DNA from: Candidatus Ishikawaella capsulata Mpkobe
GTDB lineage: Bacteria; Pseudomonadota; Gammaproteobacteria; Enterobacterales; Enterobacteriaceae
Assembly (NCBI RefSeq): GCF_000828515.1
Contig: NZ_AP010872.1
Location: 505,222 to 569,221 of the forward strand
Length of the DNA: 64,000 nucleotides
Direction of reading: 5' to 3'
Shown: positions 33,324-42,811 of the stretch, in pieces
Layout of the letters: every line of letters starts with the position of its first letter
How positions within the stretch are numbered: the first letter of the stretch is position 1
Notes under the pieces: generated by a model
What the model was told of the DNA's origin: nothing
Database searches by the model: none
What the model saw: only the letters and a program-made list of their open reading frames with translations
Made by a program: the position numbers and the translations under genes

Positions 33324-33911
33324 TTACGAGGGATCTGAAGCGATACGACTACTAGTAGCTCCTTGTTGATTAAGATATTTAGCATCTTTACGAGAATTAT
33401 AAGGTCTTTCTGCTGGACCAGTTAGTAATTCAAAACTTAATGCACCAATAAGCATTCCAGGCTTTAATGCCAAAGGCAATTTTCCTACATTAAAAAACTC
33501 TAAAACAATACTCCCTTGCCAACCAGGATCAATACGATGAGCTGTAGCATGTACCATTAAACCAAGACGTGCTAATGAAGATCGTCCATCTAACCATCCA
33601 ACTAGATTATTCGGCAAACTTACTGATTCCAAAGTAACTGCAAGTACTAACTCTCCTGGATGCAAGAAAAAAACCTGTCCATCTGAAAGCACTATTTCAT
33701 TGCTGACAACTTGATTTAATATAGTATTTGTTTTACTTTGAGATCCACTTAAGTCAATAAATGGTGCATTATATCCATTAAAAACCCTAAATTGATTACC
33801 TAAACATATATCTACGGTAGCTCCATTAATACGTTGAATAGGTGGTTTTGGGGTAATATTTAATTTATGGTTATCTAACCAATTTTTTATATCCCTATCA
33901 CACAGCCGCAT
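33324..33911 (-). CDS. dcd: dCTP deaminase
   Basis: Deaminates dCTP to dUTP, the main source of dUMP for thymidylate in enterobacteria. 195 residues (E. coli 193). The family core [21 protein letters not shown], the catalytic Glu in [20 protein letters not shown] and the C-terminal nucleotide loop [19 protein letters not shown] are intact. The raised uracil supply fits the retention of ung. Collinear with the E. coli gnd-dcd order. Confidence 0.97.
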   Translation of the reverse strand: MRLCDRDIKNWLDNHKLNITPKPPIQRINGATVDICLGNQFRVFNGYNAPFIDLSGSQSKTNTILNQVVSNEIVLSDGQVFFLHPGELVLAVTLESVSLPNNLVGWLDGRSSLARLGLMVHATAHRIDPGWQGSIVLEFFNVGKLPLALKPGMLIGALSFELLTGPAERPYNSRKDAKYLNQQGATSSRIASDPS

Positions 33912-34040
33912 TAATATTCTTCTCCTGCATCCATTATACTAAAAAAAAATTTCCTAATTTATATTAATAATTTTTTATGAGATTTAATCTACACCATAGT
34001 ACCAGGACAGCAAGCAAATTTAAAAATACTCATTTCTGTT

Positions 34041-34727
34041 TTATAGTATAAGTAAAGATATCATAAAAAAATTGATAAAATCTAAATAAATACCCATAGC
34101 ACCTATTATGGAATAACGGCGCATTTGATCTTGATTATTTAAATTCACATTTTTATAAATTGTTTTTAGTTTTTGAGTCTCATATGCTGTTAAAAACACA
34201 AACAGTATTACGCTAATGTATGTAATGAATGAGTTTAGCGAATTCAACTTAATATTTACCAAATAAGCTGACATAACTCCAATTACACCAATCTCACATA
34301 AATTATGAAAAACACTTAAATCCTGTTTAGTTAAGTACCCATATAAACTTATGGTAACAAATATACCAGCTGTGATAACAACATCACTGCTCACAGAAGC
34401 CGCTGTATAAAAAACCACTATACTTGATATTGTTAAGCCAACAAGAGATGAGTAAAACATAAACAACATCGTAGCCACACGACTATTTAGTTGCTCTAAT
34501 ACACCAGAAATTGTAGAGACTACAAAAAATTGTAATAGCATTACAGTCAAAACTAGTTTTTTACTTGATAACACTCCTGCAACACTAGGTGTATGAATTG
34601 CAAACCAAGAGACAAAAGCTGTTAATAACAAACCACAAGTCATCCAACCATATACTTGATAAAGATAATCTTGTAAAAGAGGGTTCTGTCTTATCATAGA
34701 ACTATTAGTATGTGCATATCTATGCAT
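34041..34727 (-). CDS. ybhL: BAX inhibitor-1 family inner-membrane protein YbhL
   Basis: Integral membrane protein of the BI-1/TMBIM family with about seven hydrophobic segments; members are thought to be ion (calcium) leak channels, but the bacterial role is unclear. The protein aligns with E. coli YbhL: LQDYLYQVYGWMTCGLLLTA, ATMLFMFYSSLVGLTISSI, LYGYLTKQDLS, LTAYETQKLK and the C-terminal GAMGIYLDFINFF. I start at the ATG complement of 34725-34727, after GGAGAGG; a TTG eight codons upstream is less likely. In E. coli it lies next to moaE, as here. Confidence 0.93.
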   Translation of the reverse strand: MHRYAHTNSSMIRQNPLLQDYLYQVYGWMTCGLLLTAFVSWFAIHTPSVAGVLSSKKLVLTVMLLQFFVVSTISGVLEQLNSRVATMLFMFYSSLVGLTISSIVVFYTAASVSSDVVITAGIFVTISLYGYLTKQDLSVFHNLCEIGVIGVMSAYLVNIKLNSLNSFITYISVILFVFLTAYETQKLKTIYKNVNLNNQDQMRRYSIIGAMGIYLDFINFFMISLLIL

Positions 34728-34973
34728 ATTAGATAAACCTCTCCAATCCAATAAGATATTTTGTTGTACAACTTTTCAATAATTAAAAAATATTAATTAT
34801 TAAGCTACAGACAACTTATTTTATAAGTTATCTATATTCTTCCTATAGATATTGATCAATGCTATAAATATTTATTTAATTATTACATTTATCTTTTTGA
34901 TATAATAGATAGTTTTAAATATTTCGTATATATACTATATACAAAATATATTTATCTGGCAAATATTTTAAAA

Positions 34974-35438
34974 TTATCTGGATAGATTATTCCATCTATT
35001 AACCAATTTAATATCTTTTATTCTCATACTTATCCATTCATTACCTTGAATAGTAGCTTCTTTTTTCCAAAAAGGAGCATGTGTTTTTATATGGTCCATG
35101 ATAAACTCTGCTGCTGAAAAAGCACTACTGCGATCTAAGCAACTAACTCCTACTAGAACTATATTGTCTCCAGAAGAAAGCTCGCCTATACGATGTATTA
35201 CTATAATACGATGTAATATCCACCTATAACTTGCATCAATAATGATTTTTTTTAAAATTTTTTCTGTCATTTCTGGATAATGCTCTAAAGTTAATCGCAA
35301 AACCCTTTTATCATCATTATGACTACGTACTTTACCAGTAAAAGTAACAACTGCTCCATCTCGATCACATGCATTTAGCCATTGATATTCCTGGCAAATA
35401 TTAAAAGGACTATTTCCTACACATATCTTTATTTCCAT
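34974..35438 (-). CDS. moaE: Molybdopterin synthase catalytic subunit
   Basis: Large subunit of molybdopterin synthase, which adds two dithiolene sulfurs to cyclic pyranopterin monophosphate. 154 residues, E. coli about 150. Conserved DGAVVTFTGKVRSHN, LEHYPEMTEK, VIHRIGEL and the catalytic-lysine region HAPFWKKEATIQG are intact. It follows moaD after one base. moaABC, which precede moaDE in E. coli, are absent here. Confidence 0.96.
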   Translation of the reverse strand: MEIKICVGNSPFNICQEYQWLNACDRDGAVVTFTGKVRSHNDDKRVLRLTLEHYPEMTEKILKKIIIDASYRWILHRIIVIHRIGELSSGDNIVLVGVSCLDRSSAFSAAEFIMDHIKTHAPFWKKEATIQGNEWISMRIKDIKLVNRWNNLSR

Positions 35439-35439
35439 C

Positions 35440-35685
35440 TCAGCCTCCTGTCACCGGTGGAAAAAAAGCTACTTCATCACCATCAGTCAAATGGTAATTC
35501 ATAGGTACTAATGTGTGATTTACAGATGATAGTAAAGTATTTGTGTCCAACGCTATTGCCCATTGACTACCACGATTAATTAATGATCTACGCAATGATT
35601 CTACATCTGTATACTTATTTTCTACAAATAGCTGACTAATACCTACTAATTCTCTTATTTGAGCAAAAAACATAATTTTTATCAT
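35440..35685 (-). CDS. moaD: Molybdopterin synthase sulfur carrier subunit
   Basis: Small ubiquitin-like sulfur carrier; the C-terminal Gly-Gly is thiocarboxylated by MoeB. The 81-residue product ends DEVAFFPPVTGG, the exact family terminus, and begins with IKIMFFAQIRELVG. The ribosome site is GAGAAAT. Both the fold and the diglycine are conserved, so it appears functional together with moaE. Confidence 0.96.
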   Translation of the reverse strand: MIKIMFFAQIRELVGISQLFVENKYTDVESLRRSLINRGSQWAIALDTNTLLSSVNHTLVPMNYHLTDGDEVAFFPPVTGG

Positions 35686-35912
35686 AATTATTTCTCATAC
35701 AGGACTATTTTATGGTCATAAATACTATATAAATATATCTCACTTGATTAAATTTTAAATGGATATTTTCACCATGAAATTTTAATGATTTATTGAAAGA
35801 AATATTATTCAGGCAATGTCATAATATATAATGTAATTATAACAAATGCTTACTAAAATTTAGTATTTCAATAATTAAATTAGTTACTAATATTAGTCCT
35901 TACAATAATAGG

Positions 35913-36599
35913 TTAAGGTATGATTTTTAAAAAATCTAAATTGAGATAATTATTCCAATTAGTAAATACAAGATCATTATTAAGCCAAGGAATATTACCT
36001 AAGCAAGGAGCGCGTAAAATATTTCTGAAAATCTTTATATAATCCTCTTGCCATTTATCTGATAATTCAGTTGCATTAGTAATCCACCCCATCAATTGTA
36101 TACCACTAGCAATTATTGCCTTAGCCGTTAATAACGCATAATTAATACAACCTAATTTAAGATTAATTACTAAAATTACCGGTAGGTGTTCTCTTATTAC
36201 CCAATCTGCCATCGTAGATTCCATAGAAATAGGTGTATACCATCCACCTACTCCTTCTATTATGATTAAATCTGCTTTTGACTCGAGTCTTCTCAACCCT
36301 TGAGAAATAATATTTAGTATAATTGGTTTACCCTCATGTAAACTATTTATATGAGGAGAAGTAGGTTCTGTAAAACTAAAAGGATTAACTTCATTATAAG
36401 CAAGTTGCACATTGCTATACTTTTTAAGTATCAAAGCATCTTCATTACAAATATTATTTCCGATTTTTTTCCCACCACATGCTACTGGTTTATACCCTGC
36501 TGTACTCAATCCTCCTTTTCCAGCAATTTCTAATAATGCTCTACTAACTACTGTTTTACCAACATTAGTGCCAATTCCAGTAATAAATAAAGACTTCAT
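35913..36599 (-). CDS. bioD: Dethiobiotin synthetase
   Basis: ATP-dependent carboxylation of DAPA to dethiobiotin. P-loop GIGTNVGKTVVSRAL near residue 8, conserved TAGYKPVACGG, EPTSPHI and EGVGGWYTPIS. 228 residues, as E. coli (225). The start overlaps the bioC end by 4 bases. Last gene of bioBFCD; uvrB, the next E. coli gene, is deleted, leaving about 230 bases to moaD. Confidence 0.97.
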   Translation of the reverse strand: MKSLFITGIGTNVGKTVVSRALLEIAGKGGLSTAGYKPVACGGKKIGNNICNEDALILKKYSNVQLAYNEVNPFSFTEPTSPHINSLHEGKPIILNIISQGLRRLESKADLIIIEGVGGWYTPISMESTMADWVIREHLPVILVINLKLGCINYALLTAKAIIASGIQLMGWITNATELSDKWQEDYIKIFRNILRAPCLGNIPWLNNDLVFTNWNNYLNLDFLKIIP

Positions 36600-37354
36600 T
36601 TATTAATTATCCCATATATTAATTGATAGGTTAAAGGATAGCCTCTAGCATCATGTGGCCAGAAAGTTTCTAATTTAGCTAAACGGTCGCGTGTTAACAA
36701 TATATTGTTATTACGTCCTTGATGTAAATAAGTAGCTCCTATGCCTTTTAAAGAACGCATGGCACTAATTGCAGTTGGGAAATATAATGTAATTATTTGA
36801 TGTTTAAGATTCACTGTAAAACCTTTACAAGCATAATAGATGTCATCTTTACTTAAAAAATGATTAGCATGTGAATAATCATCAATATGACGCCAAGCAT
36901 CATGTATCTCTTGCAAAGAACCTGCTATTAAAGTAGAAAAGACTATAAATCCTCCGATTTTTGTCACTCGAACAAAATGACATAGTGCTCTACGTAGATC
37001 AGTACTCCATTGGACTACTAAATTACTCCATACTATATCCATGCTCTCCTTTAATAAAGGTAAGGAATCAATATCACCAATAAGATATCTATCAGCTGAT
37101 GTGTTGTTACGTGCTTGTATTAACATCTTTTCCGATATATCTATAGCAGTAACTCTATATCCACGTTTTCGCCAAAATGTACTATACCATCCCGGGCCAC
37201 ATCCTGCATCAAGAAGATCTCCAGTAAAGTTAAATGGTAGTAAACTTACCATTTTGTCACCAATCAATCTCTGTAATTCGGAAAATTTATTGTAATGAAC
37301 CGCAGCACGACCGAAAGCATGTGCGATCTCAAGCTTATTTACTGGCAACTTCAT
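36596..37354 (-). CDS. bioC: Malonyl-ACP O-methyltransferase
   Basis: Methylates malonyl-ACP to disguise it for pimelate synthesis by the fatty acid pathway. SAM-binding motif [15 protein letters not shown] near residue 45, then [15 protein letters not shown]-type and [16 protein letters not shown] as in E. coli BioC. I start at the ATG complement of 37352-37354, with GGAGG 6 bases upstream and a 20-base overlap with bioF. About 252 residues. Its partner esterase BioH is not in this window and would have to be elsewhere or replaced. Confidence 0.95.
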   Translation of the reverse strand: MKLPVNKLEIAHAFGRAAVHYNKFSELQRLIGDKMVSLLPFNFTGDLLDAGCGPGWYSTFWRKRGYRVTAIDISEKMLIQARNNTSADRYLIGDIDSLPLLKESMDIVWSNLVVQWSTDLRRALCHFVRVTKIGGFIVFSTLIAGSLQEIHDAWRHIDDYSHANHFLSKDDIYYACKGFTVNLKHQIITLYFPTAISAMRSLKGIGATYLHQGRNNNILLTRDRLAKLETFWPHDARGYPLTYQLIYGIINK

Positions 37355-38489
37355 GTAGTGCCTCCAATAATCTATCAATATCTTCTAATTCATGTGCTGC
37401 TGTTAAAGTTATACGTAGTCGTGATGTACCAACAGGAACTGTAGGAGGACGTATTGCCGTTATCCAAAATCCAGCCAGACGTAAACGATAGGCTAAATAT
37501 AACGCCAATGAATTTTTGCCGACTACTAACGGTTGAATGGCACTTGTAGACTGTTTTAATAACCAAGGTAAACTTTTTGCACCTGCGCGAAAATGGGCGA
37601 TATGTTGTTTTAATTTTTTTCTTAATCCGTCACCTTCTTGAATTTTTCGTAAAGCGGCTTGTAAAGCTGCAACTTGAGCTGGTGGCATAGCTGTACTATA
37701 TATTAAATGGCGAGAAAATTGATTAAAATATTCAGCAGTTGCTTCATTACATAATACAGCAGCTCCAGAGACTCCAAATGCCTTCCCGAAAGTTACTATT
37801 AATATATTTGGTTTCACTTTATGTTGCCAACAACTACCTTTTCCTCCTTCACCTATTACTCCAATACCGTGTGCATCATCTACTAAAAGCCAGCTATTTT
37901 GACAATGTGTTTGATAAGCAATATCTATTAAAGGTGATTGATCTCCATCCATACTAAATATACCTTCAGTAGCAACCAAGGTATTACCTAGACAGGGCTT
38001 ATTAAGATGACTAACTAAGCTATCTAATCTATTATGATTAAATCGATATAGTTTTGCTGGACTATAACTGGCAGCTTCTATTAATGAGGCATGACATAAT
38101 TTATCTGCTATAATGCGATCCCGTTTTCTAGCTAATAAATAAATACACGCTTGATTAGCAATAAATCCTGAATTAAAAAGTAACGCACAAGGATAATCTA
38201 ACCATTTAGCTAAATCCTGTTCTAATTGAAATTGTTGTAGACGATATCCAATTACTTGGACTGAAGCACCTGTGCCTGCTCCTAATTCAGCACCTTGCTG
38301 CCAGTGTTCAATAATCATTGGATTTTGACTTAATCCCAGATAATCATTAGAAGAAAAATTTAGATATTTACGACCTTTACTAATTAGCCAACGAGTAGTA
38401 TTATATTCAATGATAGGGCGTTGACGTAAAGCATCCATACTCAATCTAATGGATAATTCCTTGTTTATTCGCTCAGACCAACTCATCAA
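37335..38489 (-). CDS. bioF: 8-amino-7-oxononanoate synthase
   Basis: PLP enzyme that condenses pimeloyl-ACP and alanine. 384 residues, the E. coli length. Conserved [12 protein letters not shown], the [13 protein letters not shown] histidine, [13 protein letters not shown], and the PLP lysine in [14 protein letters not shown]. The glycine-rich loop reads [13 protein letters not shown], differing from the E. coli GSGGSGHVSGY, but this position varies in the family. The start overlaps bioB by 4 bases. Confidence 0.96.
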   Translation of the reverse strand: MMSWSERINKELSIRLSMDALRQRPIIEYNTTRWLISKGRKYLNFSSNDYLGLSQNPMIIEHWQQGAELGAGTGASVQVIGYRLQQFQLEQDLAKWLDYPCALLFNSGFIANQACIYLLARKRDRIIADKLCHASLIEAASYSPAKLYRFNHNRLDSLVSHLNKPCLGNTLVATEGIFSMDGDQSPLIDIAYQTHCQNSWLLVDDAHGIGVIGEGGKGSCWQHKVKPNILIVTFGKAFGVSGAAVLCNEATAEYFNQFSRHLIYSTAMPPAQVAALQAALRKIQEGDGLRKKLKQHIAHFRAGAKSLPWLLKQSTSAIQPLVVGKNSLALYLAYRLRLAGFWITAIRPPTVPVGTSRLRITLTAAHELEDIDRLLEALHEVASK

Positions 38490-39526
38490 GTAGCCGCAGC
38501 ATTATAGAATTGTTTATTTTTTTTGTCGGTTATTTGATTATTAAGTTCATTTTTATACTCATCATAATCTCTATCGATATTTATTGGTTCAGCCCGTAAT
38601 CCTAATTTACGAAATAACATTAAATCCTCATTTTCTTTGGGATTAGGTGTAGTCAGTAATTTGCAACCATAGAATATAGAATTTGCACCTGCCATAAAAC
38701 ACATAGCTTGTGTTTGATCGTTCATTTTTTCACGACCGGCAGAAAGACGTATACGCGAAGTTGGCATCATGATTCTGGCAACAGCAATAGTACGAATAAA
38801 ATCAAATGCATCAACATCTTTGTTATTTGATAACGGAGTTCCTTCTACTTTTACTAACATATTGATAGGTATGCTTTCAGGAGGTATGGGAAGATTAGCT
38901 AACTCCAGTAACAATTCTGCACGATCATTCACCGTTTCACCCAAACCAATAATTCCACCAGAACAAATTTTAATTCCGGCTTCACGAACTTTATTTAAAG
39001 TATCAAGACGTTCTTGATATTTACGAGTAGTAATAATACTATTATAAAATCTAGATGAAGTATCTAGATTATGATTATAAAAATCAAGACCAGCTGCAGC
39101 TAAACGAGATGCCTGACTAGCATTAAGAGTTCCAAGTGTCATACAAGTTTCTAATCCTAGGCATTTTATTTCTCTTATTATTTGTTCCAAATAAGGCATA
39201 TCTCGTTCTTGAGGATTTTTCCAGGCAGCTCCCATACAAAAACGACTTGACCCAGATTGTTTTGCTTGACGAGCTTTTTCTATAACTGATTGTATTTTCA
39301 TAAGTGGTTCGGATTTTAAATTAGTTTTATAATGAGAACTTTGTGGACAATATTTACAATCTTCAGGACAAGCTCCAGTTTTCAGTGATAACAAAGTGCT
39401 AATCTGAATCTGAGAAGGATCAAAGTGTTTTCGGTGTATTTGCTGAGCTTCAAACATCAATTCTAGAAAAGGCTTCTCAAAGCATCTTTGAGCATCTTTT
39501 AATTTCCATTGATGATTATTTAGCAT
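38486..39526 (-). CDS. bioB: Biotin synthase
   Basis: Radical SAM enzyme that inserts sulfur into dethiobiotin. Cys53, Cys57 and Cys60 form the CxxxCxxC motif in [14 protein letters not shown]. Other conserved stretches are [35 protein letters not shown] and [10 protein letters not shown]. 346 residues as in E. coli. AGGAG lies 6 bases before the ATG. It needs [4Fe-4S] and [2Fe-2S] clusters, which Suf could supply, and flavodoxin (fldA here) as electron donor. Confidence 0.98.
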   Translation of the reverse strand: MLNNHQWKLKDAQRCFEKPFLELMFEAQQIHRKHFDPSQIQISTLLSLKTGACPEDCKYCPQSSHYKTNLKSEPLMKIQSVIEKARQAKQSGSSRFCMGAAWKNPQERDMPYLEQIIREIKCLGLETCMTLGTLNASQASRLAAAGLDFYNHNLDTSSRFYNSIITTRKYQERLDTLNKVREAGIKICSGGIIGLGETVNDRAELLLELANLPIPPESIPINMLVKVEGTPLSNNKDVDAFDFIRTIAVARIMMPTSRIRLSAGREKMNDQTQAMCFMAGANSIFYGCKLLTTPNPKENEDLMLFRKLGLRAEPINIDRDYDEYKNELNNQITDKKNKQFYNAAAT

Positions 39527-39564
39527 TATTTACTCCTAAAAGTAGTATTTTAAATAATTATGTA

Positions 39565-39595
39565 TGTAAACTAAATGTTTTGATTATGATTTACA
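39565..39595. promoter_or_regulatory. BirA-type biotin operator between bioB and bioA
   Basis: Arms TGTAAACT (39565-39572) and GATTTACA (39588-39595) flank a 15-base spacer. The outer six bases of each arm are perfectly symmetrical (TGTAAA/TTTACA). The BirA consensus in enterobacteria is about TTGTAAACC-N15-GGTTTACAA, and the spacer also resembles that of the E. coli bio operator (TAAAT...TTTT). It lies in the 75-base gap between divergent bioB and bioA, the right arm ending 6 bases before the bioA ATG. Confidence 0.85.
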
Positions 39596-39601
39596 AGAGA
39601 G

Positions 39602-40891
39602 ATGTTCAATTTTGACGATTTTACTTTTGATCGCCAACATATTTGGCACCCATATACTTCTATGCGTAATCCCTTACCATGTTATGCTGTAGTAGCTGCA
39701 AAGGGTTGCTGTTTAGAATTGGCTGATGGACGTAAATTAGTCGATGGTATGTCATCGTGGTGGTCAGCTATACATGGTTATAATCATCAACGTTTAAATC
39801 ATGCTTTAAAAAAGCAAATAGATTACATGTCACACGTAATGTTTGGAGGAATTACACATCCTGCCGCTGTATCTCTTTGTCGGAAATTAGTAGGAATCAC
39901 ACCAAAAGAATTACAATGCGTTTTCCTATCGGATTCAGGATCAGTTGCTGTCGAAGTATCAATGAAAATGGCTATGCAATATTGGTTAGGTCGTGGAGAA
40001 AAACGTCCAAAATTTTTAACAATAAAGGGTGGATACCATGGAGATACATTATCTGCAATGTCAGTGTGCGATCCAGATAATTCTATACATAGTTTATGGC
40101 GAGGATTTGTGCCAAAAAATTATTTTACTGTTGCACCCAACTGTAGTTTTTATAGTTCTTGGAATGAAAGTGAACTAGATGATTTTTATAAAAAAGTAGA
40201 ACAACATCATAATAATTTAGCAGCAATTATTTTAGAACCAATAGTACAAGGAGTGGGTGGTATGCGTTTTTACCATCCCTGTTATTTGCAAAGAGTTAGA
40301 GAAGTGTGTAGTCACTATGGTTTACTATTAATAGCAGATGAAATTGCTACGGGGTTTGGACGTACGGGTAAATTATTTGCTTGTGAACATGCAGATATTG
40401 TGCCTGATATCATGTGTTTAGGTAAGGCACTTACAGGTGGTACTATGACCTTAGCTGCTACTTTAACTACCAATGATATAGCACATACTATAAGTAGTGC
40501 TACAAATTGTTTAATGCATGGTCCTACTTTTATGGGTAATCCACTCGCTTGTGCGGTTGCTTGTGAAAGCTTATCTCTTATAATAGAAGGCAAATGGTTT
40601 AATCAAGTAGCAAATATTGAAAAACATCTAAAAAAAATGTATGTATCTTTAAATAACCATTCCAGGGTAGCAGATGTTCGAGTACTAGGTGCTATCGGAG
40701 TTATTGAAACTCACCAATATATTAATATTGCTGCTATACAAGAATTTTTTGTTAAACAAGATGTTTGGATTCGACCTTTTAATAAAGTAATTTATTTAAT
40801 ACCCCCTTATATCATTACTTATAAACAGCTCGATAAACTTATTAACGCAATTAGTGAAGCTCTAGATCATTCGGATTTTTTTTACTATTAA
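39602..40891 (+). CDS. bioA: Adenosylmethionine-8-amino-7-oxononanoate aminotransferase
   Basis: Uses SAM as amino donor to turn KAPA into DAPA. 429 residues, same as E. coli. Conserved RQHIWHPYTSM, VDGMSSWWSAIHGYNH, GGYHGDT, IADEIATGFGRTGKLFACEH and the PLP lysine in LGKALTGGTMTLAAT. Divergent from bioBFCD across the BirA operator; the operator arm covers the region where its ribosome site would be. Confidence 0.98.
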   Translation: MFNFDDFTFDRQHIWHPYTSMRNPLPCYAVVAAKGCCLELADGRKLVDGMSSWWSAIHGYNHQRLNHALKKQIDYMSHVMFGGITHPAAVSLCRKLVGITPKELQCVFLSDSGSVAVEVSMKMAMQYWLGRGEKRPKFLTIKGGYHGDTLSAMSVCDPDNSIHSLWRGFVPKNYFTVAPNCSFYSSWNESELDDFYKKVEQHHNNLAAIILEPIVQGVGGMRFYHPCYLQRVREVCSHYGLLLIADEIATGFGRTGKLFACEHADIVPDIMCLGKALTGGTMTLAATLTTNDIAHTISSATNCLMHGPTFMGNPLACAVACESLSLIIEGKWFNQVANIEKHLKKMYVSLNNHSRVADVRVLGAIGVIETHQYINIAAIQEFFVKQDVWIRPFNKVIYLIPPYIITYKQLDKLINAISEALDHSDFFYY

Positions 40892-40905
40892 TATATTTGC
40901 GTCTA

Positions 40906-41919
40906 TTAAGACTGAGATTGTATATTATATACAACGACACATATAGGTCCATGACCCACTATATAATGTCCAATTAGGGTTAAATATCCACAATTTTGAG
41001 ATATTTTATAGACGGAAATAAAATTAGATTTTTGTCCTGCAACTACTAGAAAATTTCCCGTGGTATCGATACAGAAACCACGTGGTTGTAGAGCTTTGTC
41101 CATCTTTTGATGACCTTGAATAGTCAATAATTTACCATTATTGTGGACTTTAAATATAGTAATAGTACTATTACTACGATCACACGTATACAGAAAATTG
41201 CCATTAGGTAATATATGAATATCCGCTGCCCAAAAATTTTTATCTAATCTAGTTGACATCATCTCTATATTTTGCAAACATTTAATCTTATTAGATGTAT
41301 CTTTTAACTGCCATACATCAACTGTACTATTTAATTCATTAATAGAATAAGCATATTCCCCAAGAGGGTGAAATGACATATGTCTAGGACCTGAACCATA
41401 AACAGTAGTAACATATTTCTGGGGATGTTCTTTTAAGTAACCATCAGCATCTAATTGAAATAAGTATATACGATTCTGCTTTAAAGCAGTAACATATAAA
41501 ATATGATTATAATTATCAATATTTGCAAAATGACAGCCATTTAATCCATTAATAATTTGAGATGGTAATTTAGGTAACCCGTCTAGATAAATAGGACTAA
41601 CACTGATACAACCATAATTGTAAGAGCTACAAAAAAGATATTTCCCTAAATGATCAATTGAAAGATGACTGGGAGAAGCAGGTAAAGATACTTCTCCAGC
41701 TTTAATTAAAGTTCCATCAGCTTCTATTTTAAAAGAAATAACACCAAAATTTGGGCGCACACCTACATATAAAATTTTTTGCTTAAAATTCACTACCATT
41801 GGTTGTACTTGCCCAGAAATATTTACTTTTTGCAATAAAGTTAGCATTCCTTTATCGTTCATAATCCAAGCATATATTTGCTGACTTTCTGGACTGGAAA
41901 TATAAACTATTTGTTGCAT
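40906..41919 (-). CDS. pgl: 6-phosphogluconolactonase
   Basis: Hydrolyses 6-phosphogluconolactone in the oxidative pentose phosphate pathway. Seven-bladed propeller type (formerly ybhE), 337 residues versus 331. Conserved VYISSPESQQI, GQVQPMVV, LYVGVRPNFG, GPRHMSFHPLGEYAYSINEL and KALQPRGFCID. Beside bioA exactly as in E. coli. Confidence 0.96.
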   Translation of the reverse strand: MQQIVYISSPESQQIYAWIMNDKGMLTLLQKVNISGQVQPMVVNFKQKILYVGVRPNFGVISFKIEADGTLIKAGEVSLPASPSHLSIDHLGKYLFCSSYNYGCISVSPIYLDGLPKLPSQIINGLNGCHFANIDNYNHILYVTALKQNRIYLFQLDADGYLKEHPQKYVTTVYGSGPRHMSFHPLGEYAYSINELNSTVDVWQLKDTSNKIKCLQNIEMMSTRLDKNFWAADIHILPNGNFLYTCDRSNSTITIFKVHNNGKLLTIQGHQKMDKALQPRGFCIDTTGNFLVVAGQKSNFISVYKISQNCGYLTLIGHYIVGHGPICVVVYNIQSQS

Positions 41920-42103
41920 ATACTTTCCTTAAGTTGTTCAAATACCGTAAAACACGGTTTTAATGAAACTAATAAATAAATCCATTTAATACAATATGTC
42001 ATTAAAAAATAGTATTTTATATAAATATATTTATAATAAATAGTGTACTTTTTGTAAAAATTTTATTACGCAATAAAAGATTTACCTATTATGGGAGATA
42101 ATT

Positions 42104-42811
42104 TTGTCTAGTGTAACTAGAGTAGTATTCTTACGTCACGGTCAGAGTAAATGGAATTATGAAAATCGTTTTACTGGTTGGTGTGATGTAGATCTATCGA
42201 AAAAAGGATGCGAGGAAGCTAAACAAGCGGGAATGTTAATACAAAAGCAAGGTTTTATTTTTGATTATGCCTATACTTCGTTACTAAAACGTGCTATCCA
42301 TACATTGTGGTATGTTTTAGATAAAATAGATCAAGCTTGGCTGCCTGTAGAAAAAACCTGGCATCTCAATGAAAGACATTATGGTGCTTTACAAGGCTTA
42401 AATAAAACTGAAGTTGCCAAAAAGTATGGGGATCAACAAGTTAAAGAATGGCGAAGAAGTTTTGATAGTATGCCTCCACCATTACATGGTATAAATCAAC
42501 AATTTTCAGGATATGATATAAGATACACTAAATTTACATTAGAACAATTTCCTAAGAGTGAAAGTTTAGCTTTGACGATAAATAGAGTAATCCCTTTTTG
42601 GAATAATATTATTTTACCAAAAATAAAAAACAAAAAAACCATTCTAATTGTAGCTCATGGTAATTCTATACGGGCTTTGATGAAATATTTAGATGGCTTA
42701 AACAATGAAGAAATATTGGAACTTAATATACCTACAGGAATGCCATTAATATACGAGTTTAATGAAGTTGTTAAACCTGTTAGACACTATTATTTAAATA
42801 ATATAGTATAG
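42104..42811 (+). CDS. gpmA: 2,3-bisphosphoglycerate-dependent phosphoglycerate mutase
   Basis: Interconverts 3- and 2-phosphoglycerate. Phosphohistidine motif [10 protein letters not shown] at residue 12, [27 protein letters not shown] and the second histidine in [16 protein letters not shown]. Starts with TTG at 42104, with GGGAGA 7 bases upstream; no ATG is available in frame. 235 residues; the last 15 residues of the E. coli protein are missing, a flexible tail. Confidence 0.95.
   Translation: MSSVTRVVFLRHGQSKWNYENRFTGWCDVDLSKKGCEEAKQAGMLIQKQGFIFDYAYTSLLKRAIHTLWYVLDKIDQAWLPVEKTWHLNERHYGALQGLNKTEVAKKYGDQQVKEWRRSFDSMPPPLHGINQQFSGYDIRYTKFTLEQFPKSESLALTINRVIPFWNNIILPKIKNKKTILIVAHGNSIRALMKYLDGLNNEEILELNIPTGMPLIYEFNEVVKPVRHYYLNNIV

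Noticed and set aside
37335-38489. BioF loop reads GASVQVIGY where E. coli has GSGHVSGY (His replaced by Gln), possible loss of a catalytic residue
   Set aside because: The PLP-stacking histidine is the one in the later SHASL motif (here CHASL), which is conserved, as is the PLP lysine; the loop position varies among family members.
42104-42811. gpmA as a truncated pseudogene because it ends 15 residues early
   Set aside because: Both histidines and the core are intact; the missing residues form a flexible tail, and mild C-terminal shortening also occurs in miaB and ybeZ here.
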